Position numbers and translations under genes: made by a program. Shown piece by piece: positions 19,099-30,145 of a stretch of DNA of 52,230 nt. The notes beneath the pieces were generated by a model that saw only the letters and a program-made list of their open reading frames with translations, was not told where the DNA came from and ran no database searches. Source of the stretch: Reclinomonas americana ATCC 50394 (Eukaryota > Jakobida > Jakobea > Jakobida); contig PS015016.1 in assembly GCA_048213135.1 (NCBI GenBank), forward strand, positions 192,681 through 244,910, given 5' to 3'. Position 1 is the first letter of the stretch. The number at the start of each line of letters is the position of its first letter.

Positions 19099-22000
19099 TC
19101 ACTTGACAAATGCGTGGTCGAGCAACTCGTCGACCGAGAACCGCAAGTGGGGTTCCCTGCACAGCGCCACCAGTCAGATAGTTAGCATATGTGCGCTGCT
19201 CATCTGCTCCTCTTGCGGATCAGACCTTTGCAGGCAGTGCTCGAGAAAGTCCACAAGATCGGGCGGCAGTGAGTTGTCGGTGGGAATTGTCGGGCGCTGG
19301 CCAGCAAGGAGTGCGCTCACGATTTGCCACTGCCAGCCACACCACGCCATGTGCATGTGAGTAAACCGTGCTTCGCCCTTCATCGACAGCCACTCACCTG
19401 GTTCAATTTGCCCCACGGAGGTCTGCCGGTGGCCAGCTGCAACAGCATGCAGCCGAGAGACCACACGTCGGCACGCAGGCCGTAGCGCACCGAGCCCTCG
19501 TTGGTTGCACCTTCTGCGTCAAACGCCACGCAGCACACCTCCGGCGCAAAGTACGCCGGCGTGCCGGTCGATTGCGTGCCAGTTTGCGTCTCGGCGTCGA
19601 GCAGCTTGGCCACACCGAGATCGGCAATCTTCAACACATCGCCCGCCGATGATGGGCAGAGGAGCACGTTGCCGGGCTTGATGTCTGCGAGCGGGGATGT
19701 GAGGAGATGAGAGGCAAAGGAGAAGAATTTAAATGCATCTTGAAGACTTGCCTCGATGAACCACCAGATGAGAGTGCAAATAGGAGAGGCCATGCAACAG
19801 TTGCCTGTAATGCGGGAAAATGAGTGCTGGATGGAAGCAGTGTGCGAGAACAAGAGCACAGACCGCGTGTAGTCGCGCAAAATGTCCACCGGCAGCACTC
19901 GATACAGAGAGAGACGCTCGGCGAGTGTGCCACCCGAGCAGAGCTCCATGACTGTGTGCTCACCAAATGAGGTGACAGATGGCAGAAGGCAAAGAGAGAG
20001 AGAGAGAGTAACACACCTAGTTGAACCTCGGCAGCCTCGGGTACGTAGTGCACGTCGATGAGCTGCACCAGGTTGCGATGTCGCAGCTCCCGCAACAACT
20101 GCACTTCGTTGACCACCGCCACCACATGCTGCTCGGCGACGCCAGTCTGTGGCAATCGAATGCGCTTCACCGCCACTTGCGTGCCGCGTATTGGGCCCGA
20201 CAAGATCATTCCTACCGGGCGTCGTTTGCGATCAGCAACCGACTTGCCCTACGCATCTCATTCATTCACCGCGCTCACCTTGCATGACTTCGCCAAACGC
20301 ACCGCGGCCGAGCAATCGATCTACGGAAAAAACGCAGATGAGCACATGCACTTCCCAACGAGTTCACTCCATCACGCGCCTGTCATCGAGAACTGCACGT
20401 GGTCATCACCACAGAGAATGTCGGCCAGCAACACCGACAGAGACTGCGGATCGTCGCCGCCCGCAACAACAGTAGCGGATGAACTCTCACCGCCAGACTG
20501 CGAGCGCACCACCACTGTGCAGTCGTCGCCACCAATCGCAAACGAGCTATTTGCACTCGAAGTACCAGAGCTCCACGAGAATGATTGTGCACGAGTGCGT
20601 GGTGCGGACGGCTGGTCCACCACACGCCACGTTTGCTCCGAGCTACTGTACATCCACATGCGAGTGCCCTCCAGTGAAGACGCCATTATGTATTGTCCGT
20701 CAGCAGAGAAACACACATCGCGTGGAGGCTCCGAGTGCCCCTGCAGTGTGGCCACCCGCTCACTCCGAATAGATGACGGTGAATGTGGCTCACCCTCAGC
20801 CATCGCCAGTGACCACACATGCACCAAAGTGTCCTTGCAGGTGACTGCCAGCATGGAATTGTCGGGCGAGAACGCGACACCAAAACACGCCATATCATGG
20901 CGCAGGCGGGCAACTGCGCACTGCTCTCGCACAGACCACACGATTGCAAAACAGTCACGAGAAGCCGACGCCACCCAGTTGCCGTCAGGCGAAATGGCCA
21001 CGCGGAACACGTCTCCCTCGTGCCCACCATCCTTCAGCACACCCGTACACTGCCCCGTGTCCAACGAATACAAGCGAACGGTACGATCCCACGAAGCAGA
21101 TGCCGCAAGGTTCGGAACGGTCGCACATGTGGAGAGGCCCCACTGCACGACGGTGGGGAGGGAGAAGTGACGGAGGGAAGGACGAAAGAGTCTTGTCAAT
21201 GTGCACACGCACGCACGCAACAGTTGGGTGGTTGTGAGTTCCGGAGAAGCGTCGCAAATGCGTCAGCGTATCTGTTTCCCACTGATGAACGCCATCTCGC
21301 GCACCGGCGAGAAGTGTCGCGCCATCCGGCCACACAAATGCCAGCGAGCACACCGGCTCGTGACCGCGCTGCACAGTGGTCGAGCGCAGCATCTGCAGCT
21401 CGGGTGCCGGTGCATCGATGCTCCACTGCACAGAGGGAAAGAGAGAGAGGGAGAAAGAAGTGAGATGGAGTCATTGGACAGAGCAAGAGCGTGTTCAAAA
21501 ACCATCGCGATAGTTCCGTCTGCAGCAGCCGACGCTACTAATTGTGTATTCACAGGGTGAAACGCGACAGCGTACACCGAACCAGTGTGCAGTCGGCCGA
21601 TGCGAAGAACTGTGCTCCACACAAGAGTGAGAGTTATTTTCTAGTCACCATTATCATCACCAGCAGAGTGCGTACCCGGAAACTGCGGCACTTCGTTTGG
21701 TCTCGGCGATCCGACCGCACGCCTTGGACTCCTTTCTGCTTTGTTGCCTATATCCGCCTTTCCTTCCCTCCGCTTCTCCTCTTCCTCCTCCACTTCCTGC
21801 TGGTCGCTGTCATCGGCAGAGAGTGAATACAGGATGATTTTGGCATCTTGACCGCCACTTGCAAACTGATCGCCATTCGGTTGCCAGCACACACTGCATT
21901 GTTGATGCATGTGAGGAGAGCATGAATGAAGAGACGCACTGAGTGTGTCACAAAGACAGCAAACCTGTACACCGTGCCGATGTGACCACCGTTGGAGACT

Positions 22001-23310
22001 TCCGTGCTTTCCCCACCCTCTGTCCACAATCGCACTGTCTTGTCGCAGGAGCACGACAGGAGCGGCCACGACTCCGCAGACATGGCCTGTGGTCTCCACG
22101 CCACATCTGACATCCAGTACGTGTGCCCCCGCAGCACCTGTTCCTCCTCACCGGTCGCTGCATCCCACGTCCGCACCGTGTGATCTTGTGCGCTTGTCGC
22201 AATTCGTCGGCCATCCTCTGTAATGCGTGCGTGTCAGAGGATGCATACAACAGAGAGAGAGAGAGGAGCATGAGGCACTCAACTGCGCCACGATACGCCC
22301 CACAACGGAGCCTCGTGACCGCGCAGGGTGACAAGTTGATCCTGCGTGAAGGTGGACCACACCGAGGCCGTGCTGCGTAGCAATACACTCAGCGAATCAC
22401 ACAATAGGAGGGTTAACATGGCAGACGTGGATCGATGACACACTTGTCGGACGAGGCGAGAGCAAACATGCCACCTGTTGCGCGCAGGTGAGCGACAAAA
22501 AGACCACTTGGAACTCCACAGCATCCCAAACTCACCGTCAGGGCTGAACTGCACGCGGTACAGCTCTCCCGGCACCTTGACGGTCGCCATATGCTCTGAA
22601 TCTGACGACGACGACACCGTGTACAGCCGAAACGAAGAGTCGTGTGCCGTGGAACTGCACACACAGACAACAGAAAACTCTTCAACAACGTGATGACAGT
22701 CGCCGACTGAGGATTGGAGACCGACGCAACACCACCCAGTCGCCGTACTGTGCCCACGCCAGTCCCCACACACTGCACGTGGGACCCTCGAGCACTGCCA
22801 GACACTCGCTGGTCTCCACATCGAACACTCGCACGAGATGATCGGCGCCTCCGCTGCACACGCGTCGACCATCGGGTGACCTGTGTGGACGGGGATTCAC
22901 TCGACAAGCGCTCAAGCTCTTGCACTTTCCCAATCGAGACGCACCACACACAGACATTGGCGCCGCCGTTGTGTGCCCGCATGCACGACACCATTGATCC
23001 GTGTTCGCCACTGTCGAGCACCGCATTCAATCGCTTCTTGACATCGGCCGTCGGATTGCGTGAGGGCGGTGGTGCAGCTGCAGCTGCTGACACAACAGCG
23101 TCGGTGCCATCGGGAGGTGCGCAGCGGAACATGCGCAGGAAGCCATCCTGACTCTTTGTGGTGAGCGAATGAATGAACACGTGTGTTCTTTCCACACACA
23201 CTCACGTCGCCTGCTGAGCAGAGCAGTGGGTGCTGAGTGGGGCACCACGCCAGCGATCGTATAAAGTGCCGAGGGGGACAGGAGATCACACGGACGGTCT
23301 TGGCTCGCAT
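19099..23310 (-). CDS. WD40-repeat protein kinase (N-terminal propellers, C-terminal Ser/Thr kinase)
   Basis: One minus-strand exon chain runs from ATG 23310 (MRAKTVRVISCPPRHFIRSL) to TGA 19099. The N-terminal part carries at least ten WD40-like units, for example GADHLVRVFDVETSE, SAQDHTVRTWDAATGEE, SCDKTVRLWTE, GGQDAKIILYSL, SASWDRTVRLYSLDTGQ, SASRDCFAIVWSVRE and CKDTLVHVWSLA, enough for two propellers. The kinase follows: GRGAFGEV loop, VAVKR lysine, LRHRNLVQLIDV, HRDIKPGNVLL catalytic loop, IADLG (DLG replacing DFG), GTPAYFAPE, DVWSLGCMLLQLATGRPPW and a C-lobe ending VDELLDHAFVK. Kinase type is STE/MAP3K-like by these motifs. The junction near 20400-20335 can be joined in frame through a GTGGTG intron (ADILY-RLLGRG); this is an inference. 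A GC-AG intron splits the Asp codon of HRD. Confidence 0.75.
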
Positions 23311-23370
23311 CCGTCAACGAAGTAAAATGTGTTGTCCTCTCTCGCTGTCGAGTTGGTTTACTACGTACTT

Positions 23371-24890
23371 CTACTTGGCGCCTCCTTGCATGGCGGCCGC
23401 ATACGACTCGGCCTTCTTTCTCAACACAATGCGCAAAAACTCGCGAACCTTGCGCGCCGCACGCGTGCACGCCTGCGACGCCGTACCAAACTCCTCTACC
23501 GTGAAACCCTCGCCCAGACTCTTGCAGGCCAGCACACCCAGCGTCGCTCGCGGCTTGCGCGACTTTCCTCGCTTTTTCGTCTTGTGGCCGTCCTCCCCTC
23601 CTTCTTCTTCCATCTCCTCCTCGTCACCGTCTTCGCCGGCCGGTCGCGCAGCAAACACTGGCGCCCGATCCTCCACAAACACAAACGTGTGCACCGACAC
23701 CGCGTTGCGCTCCTCCTCGCGTGTCGGATCAATCAGCAGCTCACCATCGGCAGTCACAGCGCACGTTGCTGGCGAAAACCACACGCGTGGTGAGGCAAGG
23801 ACGAGAAGACAATGAGAAGAGAGAGACGGGAAAAGTCGACTCTCACCAGCGCACGGAAGCAGTCGCATGGGAACGCCGGCGTCCATGAGGGCCAGCATGA
23901 GAGCATTGACGCAGGCCGCCAGACACGAGCCGTCGTCGTGCAGCACTTGCAGCACGGCGGTGACGATGGAGCGGGGGTGCATGGCCGTCAGCACGCATTG
24001 TTCCAGCAGAGACTCCAGGAAGCTGCGCCAACAGGGAAAGGAGATGAGTTCACGGAGAAGGGAGAGGGAGAAGGGAGAGGAAGGGAGAGTGAAAGAGGGA
24101 TGAGGGAGGGGGGAAGGGAAAGGGAAGGGATGCAGAGGGAGTGAGAAGTGAGAAGGGAGAGGGAGAAGGGAGGATCGGCGTGGGCATGGAATGCAGGGAG
24201 AGAGAAGGAGACAAGGGGTATGAGATGCAGCGAGAGAAGCATAGAAGGGTGGAGAGACACGAGGGAGTGAGGAGGAATGCATGGAGAGGAGGTAACAGGA
24301 GGGGACGAGCATGTGAGGAGGAGGGAAGGAAAGACGAAGAGGAACGTGAAGACAGTGAAGGAAGACTGAAGGAAGAGAGAGAGAAAGGGAGGAAGGGAGG
24401 AAGTGGGGAGGAGATGCATGTGGGAGGAGGGCAGGAAGGGCAGTGGAGAGGGAGTGAATAGAGAGGGGCAGTGCTGTTCCTGTGTATGCACACCCACCGT
24501 TCCCGCTGACGATCCTCGCTTGTGGGCATTCCCGAGCGCGGTCTCACAGTGACCTCAATGACGCACTTGCCCTGCACCTCCTTGCGTGCGGGCACCTCAC
24601 GAGGACCATACACGGCGACCAACACCGCAGTGTGATCTGCATTTGTGCAAAGAAAAATGATGATGAACAAAGAGTGCAGAGGAGACTTGGGTGAAGAGGA
24701 GGAGAGGAAGAGAACCTTGTGAGAGAGAGGCAGAACCATCGGCACGATTGAGAAGAGCGGCCTCGGCAGCCAGCTCTCGAATCTGATTGTATTCACGACC
24801 GTCGTGGCGACGCACTGTGTGTCGCTCACTCATGGACACATCGGTGCTCACAGAGGATGCTGATGCAGCAGCAGCAGCAGCAGTGGCCAT
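23371..24890 (-). CDS. EXOSC5: Exosome subunit RRP46 (EXOSC5), RNase PH fold
   Basis: Core ring subunit of the RNA exosome. ATG 24890 opens an Ala-rich leader, then NQIRELAAEAALLNRADGSA and SLSQG, the family's (N)QIRPL...LL.RADGSA.(F/L).QG. Later exons: TAVLVAVYGPREVPARKEVQ, CVIEVTVRPRSGMP, AMHPRSIVTAVLQVLHDDGS and CLAACVNALMLALMDAGVPM, all diagnostic of RRP46. The last exon carries DGELLIDPTREEE, an acidic and basic insertion (DEEEMEEEGGEDGHKTKKRG) and a helical tail ending YAAAMQGGAK. RRP46 in opisthokonts lacks phosphorolytic activity; catalytic status here was not determined. Intron about 24050-24490 is about 430 nt of purine-rich plus strand, so pyrimidine-rich in the transcript. Confidence 0.88.
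24024..24480. repeat. Purine-rich (GGGA/GAGA) low-complexity intron tract
   Basis: About 450 nt with almost no pyrimidines on the plus strand, made of irregular GGGAGA and GAAGGA units, inside the longest intron of the exosome gene. It could form triplex or G-rich structures and is a likely sequencing-error hotspot. Confidence 0.7.
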
Positions 24891-24959
24891 TGCTCACGAG
24901 AATGAAGGGGAATGCGTGCAGGACATTTCATTGATCAATTGAGACTTGGGTGCGTCACT

Positions 24960-26372
24960 TCACGGCTCCGGTTCTAGCTTCCTCGTGCTCGTCGTGGTGG
25001 TGGTCGTTACGGTCCCGTCGGATCGCTCCTCCACGTCCTCGTCTACCACCTCCTCCTCTTCTTCCTCGACGATTTGCCTCTTGACCACCACGCGCTTGTA
25101 CTGCACAATTGTTTTGATCATGAGATGTTGCATGAACGGCGATGGGCAAGGAGGCGATTCGTGACGCAACTCGGCGGTGAATGGCTGTTCGCACTACGTT
25201 GCCGGCTGTGCGGAAGGAGACGGGGTGTTGCCGCGGGCTTGCACTCGCCTCGCGATGCGGGCTCCGACTTCGGTGCGGGCTCCGGCTGCCGCCTCGTGGA
25301 CTGCGTTCCGAGGGACTGAGGTCGGCGAAACTGCGCTCCAGCAGCTCCATCTCGTGATCCAACTCGTTCTCCAGCGTGCCCTCCTCGGGTAGCGGCAGCC
25401 GGAAGAGCGTGGCGGTGCCCGGGAACCTGCCAATCAACAATGAGACGTGCCATGCAAAAGTTGGCTCACGCTTGCACGACGGAACTTGAGATTGTGCACC
25501 GCCTGGCAGAACTGCGGGAACGTGAACATGTGGTCGGTCACACTGGCCGTGGCCCGCTGCACCTCATCCTCCACACTCGCAGGCGTCGCCGATTCACCTG
25601 TTAACAAAGCAATCAGCACTTCGCCGAAAAGGCACCCACATGCAGCACGACGAAACCTCGCGCGCGCCGAATGTGTCTGACCAAGTGCCGCAGCTCCGTG
25701 GCCTCCAACTTGCCGTCACCCTGCACCAACGCACCAATGGTGAGCGTTTCCCCCCTACTACAATTGTTTTCGAACACGCAACATTCACGTCGTACACCTG
25801 CGCACCACCACGCGGGCATCAGCGCAAAGCAGAAGAGGGAGGGGAGGGGAGGGAAGCAGATGCAACTCGGAAAATGTACTGCAGACGATCCTCACTGAGA
25901 TCGGCGTCGGAGTCAGGTGCACGAGGATCGACAGCCGCCAACCCTGCGCGAGAGTGGTGTGAGCAGTGTGAAGAGACTCCATTGTGAGCCACTGCCTCTC
26001 GCACCCAGCAGAAACTCGTTGGCATCAATAGATCCACTGCGGTCAAGATCAAACGCGGCAAAGTACTGCGCTCATGGCGTGAGTGAGAGCACACACACAG
26101 AGTGTGAGACAACTCATTTCATCACTCACACGCGGGCAGTACTTGCTGTTCACACCCCAGTGCACCATGAGACGAGTAAAGTCCACCAGCTGCATCTCCG
26201 GGCGACCATCAGTGGCCCACAAGAACGCGCTGCGCGATTCTCGAGTGTGTAAGAGAGAGAGAGAGAGTAAAGATGTGCGAGAGAGAGAGAGACTCAACTC
26301 GCGTGCTTTCTCCAGCTCCTCGCCAGTGAGCACCTGGAAGGGAGCTGCAGCTTCAATGCCCGATGAGGCCAT
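24960..26372 (-). CDS. EF-hand calcium-binding protein with RS-like segment
   Basis: ATG 26372 (MASSGIEAAAPFQVLTGEEL) leads through short exons: MQLVDFTRLMVHWGVNS, then an EF-hand loop FDLDRSGSIDANEFLLG, then LSEDRLQYIFR joined through a 15-nt exon (25783-25797, VYDVN) to GDGKLEATELRHLVRHI, a second canonical loop DVNGDGKLEATE. A helical part DHMFTFPQFCQAVHNLKFR follows. The C-terminus carries SERSPRGGSRSPHRSRSPHR, an RS-rich segment, and an acidic/Thr tail ending RKLEPEP. Introns after VYDVN and before YKRVVVKRQIV start GTTGCGT. The paired EF-hands resemble calcineurin-B/NCS-type sensors, but no family is certain. Confidence 0.72.
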
Positions 26373-26436
26373 GGTTGGCGTGAGTGAGTGACGCAAAATG
26401 ACAATGAAATGCACACAGGACACGTTGTTCACTCAT

Positions 26437-26931
26437 TCACAGGGTGTGTTGGCGAGAGGAGGAGGAGTCACGGAGATGAAGAGCAATGGCCACGACAAGC
26501 AGCAGCGCAAAGAAGCCCGTTTGCGCCCAATACAGCGCAAAGACAGAGCTGACAGCGGCCAAGTCGGCTGACACGGTGACTGCGACCAGGCCGAGTACAG
26601 TCACCGACAAGGCGGTGAGTGCAACGGGGACAGCGGCCTTGTTGCGCGCTGCGTAGAGGAACAGAATGGCGTAGTTGATGACACAAAACGAGATGATCTT
26701 GTCTTGGTAGGCGTAGAATGGGGTGTCGTAGTACACAAAGAGCAGCGGGATCTTGAGGCTGAAGAAGTGCGCGGTGGCCATGAGGTAGAAGAAGGCCACG
26801 GAGATGAGGAGCAAAAGGCGGAGGAGAGGCGCGGGTGGTGTCGTCTCCGAGGCCTTTTTCGAGGGGCGGGAGAGGAGAATGGGCAGGCCGAGAGAGGCGG
26901 CCACGAGGGCGGCGAACAGTGCGGTCTCCAT
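26437..26931 (-). CDS. Intronless multi-pass membrane protein, 164 aa
   Basis: Single exon from ATG 26931 (METALFAALVAASLGLPILL) to a stop at 26437. About five hydrophobic segments are visible: LFAALVAASLGLPILL, LLRLLLLISVAFFYLMATAH, IISFCVINYAILFLYAA, VALTALSVTVLGLVAVTV and FFALLLVVAIALHL. A short Ser-rich tail follows. Family not recognised; length and topology suggest a small ER or organelle membrane protein. It is packed 65 bp from the EF-hand gene on the same strand. Confidence 0.65.
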   Translation of the reverse strand: METALFAALVAASLGLPILLSRPSKKASETTPPAPLLRLLLLISVAFFYLMATAHFFSLKIPLLFVYYDTPFYAYQDKIISFCVINYAILFLYAARNKAAVPVALTALSVTVLGLVAVTVSADLAAVSSVFALYWAQTGFFALLLVVAIALHLRDSSSSRQHTL

Positions 26932-27072
26932 GGGGTGCGGAAGAGGGGGAAGAGAAGTGAGAGGGCGAGTTCCGACGGGACGAACACATTGATCACAAAG
27001 TACTCTTCCTATTAATTTAGCGACGAGAGGAAGGACAGAGGAGAGGATAGAGGAGGGAGAGAGAGAGAGGTG

Positions 27073-27528
27073 TCACATACGCAGGAGAGCCACGAGAATT
27101 ACGCGGAACGGCTCTCGCGCTCTCACAAAAGGCCACGCGAGGCTTTTCAGCCAGTTGGAGTGCTCTGTGTAGGCGGCGCTGAGGAACTCCATGCACTGCT
27201 CCTCGGTGGGTATCTCTGGCACTGTGCCCTCGGCCTGTGCGGCTCGGAGGGCCGCGCGTGCAGGAATGTAAGCGGAGGCGGCGTAGTCGATAATCGAACC
27301 CAGCAGCCACGCCGCACCGCCCCACCGGAATGCAGGGTGCTGCTTCTTGAACCACTTGACGAGTTCGCGCGACGCGCTGAACTCCTCGGTGACCTCGGCT
27401 GCTTTTGCGGTGTCGGAGAAGGTGCGGCGGAGGAGACTAGTACTGTTGACGTTGCCGGCGCCAGCGCGGGTGCGAAGAGGGGAGGGGGCGCTGCTGGCGA
27501 CCCGGCGGATTAGGGTGGCAAAGAACAT
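27073..27528 (-). CDS. Probable mitochondrial membrane protein with presequence
   Basis: ATG 27528 starts MFFATLIRRVASSAPSPLRT, an Arg/Ser-rich, acid-free leader typical of a mitochondrial targeting presequence, with SLLRRTFSDTAKA as a likely cleavage region. The mature part has FKKQHPAFRWGGAAWLLGSI and an adjacent hydrophobic IIDYAASAYIPARAAL, then AWPFVRAREPFRVILVALL. The frame closes at 27073, but GTATGT at about 27080 is a good donor, so one more short exon may follow towards 27000. No family assigned. Confidence 0.6.
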   Translation of the reverse strand: MFFATLIRRVASSAPSPLRTRAGAGNVNSTSLLRRTFSDTAKAAEVTEEFSASRELVKWFKKQHPAFRWGGAAWLLGSIIDYAASAYIPARAALRAAQAEGTVPEIPTEEQCMEFLSAAYTEHSNWLKSLAWPFVRAREPFRVILVALLRM

Positions 27529-27947
27529 GGTGTTGCGAGTTGCCTGCGCTCGATGGTGAAGTGGTGGGGTGGAAGATTGCGTTGGACAACAACGCGACAG
27601 ACGCGACAAATCCGAACCCGAACACGTCCAGCATGGACAGCACCAAGACATCTGCTGTGTGGACGAGACATGGCGGTGGTGGTGAGACGGAGACGCGGAG
27701 TCCACGCGCTTTCCCATTCGCGATATCGAACGAGGTCGAAGTTGTTTCTTGCAATACATTGACACTTGAAAAATGTTCTCCTCCGTGCCCGAGTGCTTCT
27801 CCTCTCTCTGCTACATGGATTTCTGGGGCTGCGTCCAGAATCCGCGCTGCTTCTCTTCCTTGTATCGCGAACTTCGAAGACGTACAATTGCTCGCTCGCC
27901 GAACTGTCCACCCTTACTACAATTTGCGGCGGCAGCGCGACACAACC

Positions 27948-29055
27948 ATGGCGATTGGGTGAGTCGCCAGACAGACATAACAGACAGGTGGCAGAGGGCA
28001 GACGCAGGAAGCGCACTGGCGTGTGCGTGTGGCGGTGGTGCGGGTGTGAGGGAGAGAGAAGTGTGTGGGCATGAACACATGCGCATGTCGGTGCCATGCA
28101 TGGCGCACAGCCCCTCTCCTCCCTTCTCGCCCGCCTCCCTCCTCCTGTGCACACGTGTATATGCGTATGGGTGGTGGAGAGGGAGAGTGCTCCAGTGCAA
28201 CACGTGCACTTTCTGCGAGTGTGAATGTGTGATTGATTGATGGAGACGATGGATGTGTGTGCGCTTGAGACTGCTGCCTCTCTCCCTCCGTCCCTCTCTC
28301 TCCCTCTCTCTTTCTTGTGCTCTTGTTGACAGAGTCACACGCACGACTTTTCCGCACACTGTGCCATGATCAGATCTCTCGATCACACCCGTCATCTTAC
28401 TTTCTCTCTCCAATCCCCATAACCCAGCATGCTCACCACTTGTGCGCCCTCCTTCCTCCTCCCATTAACAGAAAGAACCCGATGAAGAGCAAGTACACCA
28501 AGAAGGGGTCGAAGAAGAAAGTGTTGCGTGCCATGGCATGTCTGCTGTGCTCACTCGCTGCGCACTCACCCTTTTCTTCCCCTCCTCTCTTTCCTTCTTG
28601 GTTAATCGCCGCCAACAGCATTGACCCCTACTCACGCAAGGTGCGTTGTTTCTGTCGTTTGCTTGAGAATCTTAATGGAAGAGACTCGGGGTGTCACTCA
28701 CACTCGGTCTGTGCAGGAGTGGTACGACATCAAGGCCCCGGCTGTGTTCCGCGAGCGTGAGGCGTGCAAGACCATTGTGAACCGCACTGCCGGCACCAGT
28801 TGCGTCTGCGTGTACAGGGGGAAAAAGAGAAGCCGAATTGGGGCTAATCGCGCTTGCTTGCTTGTCCACAGAGATCGCCTCTGAGGCGCTGAAGGGCCGC
28901 GTGTTCGAGGTCAACCTCGGCGATTTGCACAAGAACCCCAACCTCGGCAACCGCAAGATCAAGCTGCGCGTGGAGGACGTCCAGGGCCGCGCCTGCCTCA
29001 CCAACTTCTACGGCATGGTGTTCACCACTGATCGCCTGCGCTCGCTCGTCCGCAA
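27948..29055 (+). CDS. RPS3A: 40S ribosomal protein eS1 (RPS3A), 3' part missing
   Basis: Exons 27948-27958 (MAIG), 28472-28522, 28619-28640, 28717-28798 and 28872-29055 give [20 protein letters not shown] then [59 protein letters not shown] and [13 protein letters not shown]. This follows eS1 closely up to the point where the family continues WQT.IEA. Two introns (28523, 28799) start GTTGCGT and, because eS1 is so conserved, they validate that splice-site class. The donor after VRK is GTTTCG. No remaining eS1 exon is visible in 29056-29853, so the rest is probably in or beyond the gap at 29854-29873. Confidence 0.92.
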
Positions 29056-30145
29056 GTTTCGTGGGCGCGATAGGAGAAGGGGGATGAGGGCGAAGAGTGG
29101 GAAAGAGAGAAGAAGATCGGTTCTTATCTTTCGTGACGGCTTTTGTTTCGTTGCCGTGTTCTCTTCGGACTTCGTAGGTGCTGAGACTGATCTCTCTCTC
29201 TCTCTTGTGAATCTGTCTGTTACCCTTCTTTGTTGACTGCTGGGCTGATGTTCGTGGTCTTACTTGCCGTCAGTCTCTCTTGCCTCTGTTTCTTGTCTCC
29301 GTCGTTGTAGTCTGCACGCGTTTCATATTTTCCATTCATACTCCACTCCCCCTTGTTACACTCGTCCAATTTGGGCCACTTTCTCCCTTTGTGCAACGTG
29401 TACGCGCTTCACTTCCTCATTTCAGTGCTTGTTTTCTGTTTGCCCCCCGTCTTTGTGGACTCCGTCTTCTTCTGCGCACATGGCTCATTTCTTCTTTCGT
29501 GCTCTGTTTGTGGCTCTCTTTTATTGACTCTTGTCTCTGCTCTCCTCTCTCAGTACAACTTGCACGTGTTCATCTTCTGTTGCATGTTTGCTCTCTGTTC
29601 CCCCTCTCTCTTTGTTGATCTAGTCTCTCTAATCTGCACACCTGGCAGCTTCTCTTCCTTTCGTTCGGTCTCTCCTCTCGAGTCCTGTTCCTCTTCTCAT
29701 TCGTTGCATCGCGTGTGTGCGCATCCTTCCTCCTCCTGTTAGTCACACCGCAGCTTCTGTGCCTTCTCTCTTTCTCTCTCTCTCTCTCTCTTCCCCCTCT
29801 CCCTCTTCCCTCCCACTCCCTTCCCCTCTCTCCATCTCTCTCTTCCCCTCCCCNNNNNNNNNNNNNNNNNNNNGTCGCCGTGAGCCAGCCGCTGCAATAT
29901 ATCGAAACCAGAAACATCAACAGGTGGGGGGGGGGGGGGGGGGGAAGTACATTGTTGACAGTGAGTCGTGAAGAAAGACAGCGCGGTGGGAGATGATATA
30001 TAGTAAAGATTACACATTTAACGAGGCGGCCGCAGAAGCCGATGTCCATAGACGACCGCTTGTCAACAGTCGGGAACGCTCGCCAACTTCGATGTCCTGA
30101 TCATGAGCTGTATTGTTGTGAGAGTCAGCAACAAACACACCGAAA
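29056..30145. other. Pyrimidine-rich DNA, N gap and G homopolymer; no gene seen
   Basis: 29160-29853 is strongly (CT)-rich with no exon similarity, probably a long intron or 3' region of eS1. N at 29854-29873. A run of about 20 G at 29924-29943 follows. 29960-30145 is the 3' flank of the minus-strand membrane protein. Confidence 0.5.

Noticed and set aside
20058-21170. 370-codon plus-strand frame opposite the WD40 region
   Set aside because: The minus strand has clear WD40 and kinase motifs here; the plus frame has none.
29056-29853. Plus-strand Ser/Leu/Phe-rich frames after eS1
   Set aside because: They are products of (CT)n-rich DNA, open in all plus frames, with no similarity to the missing end of eS1.
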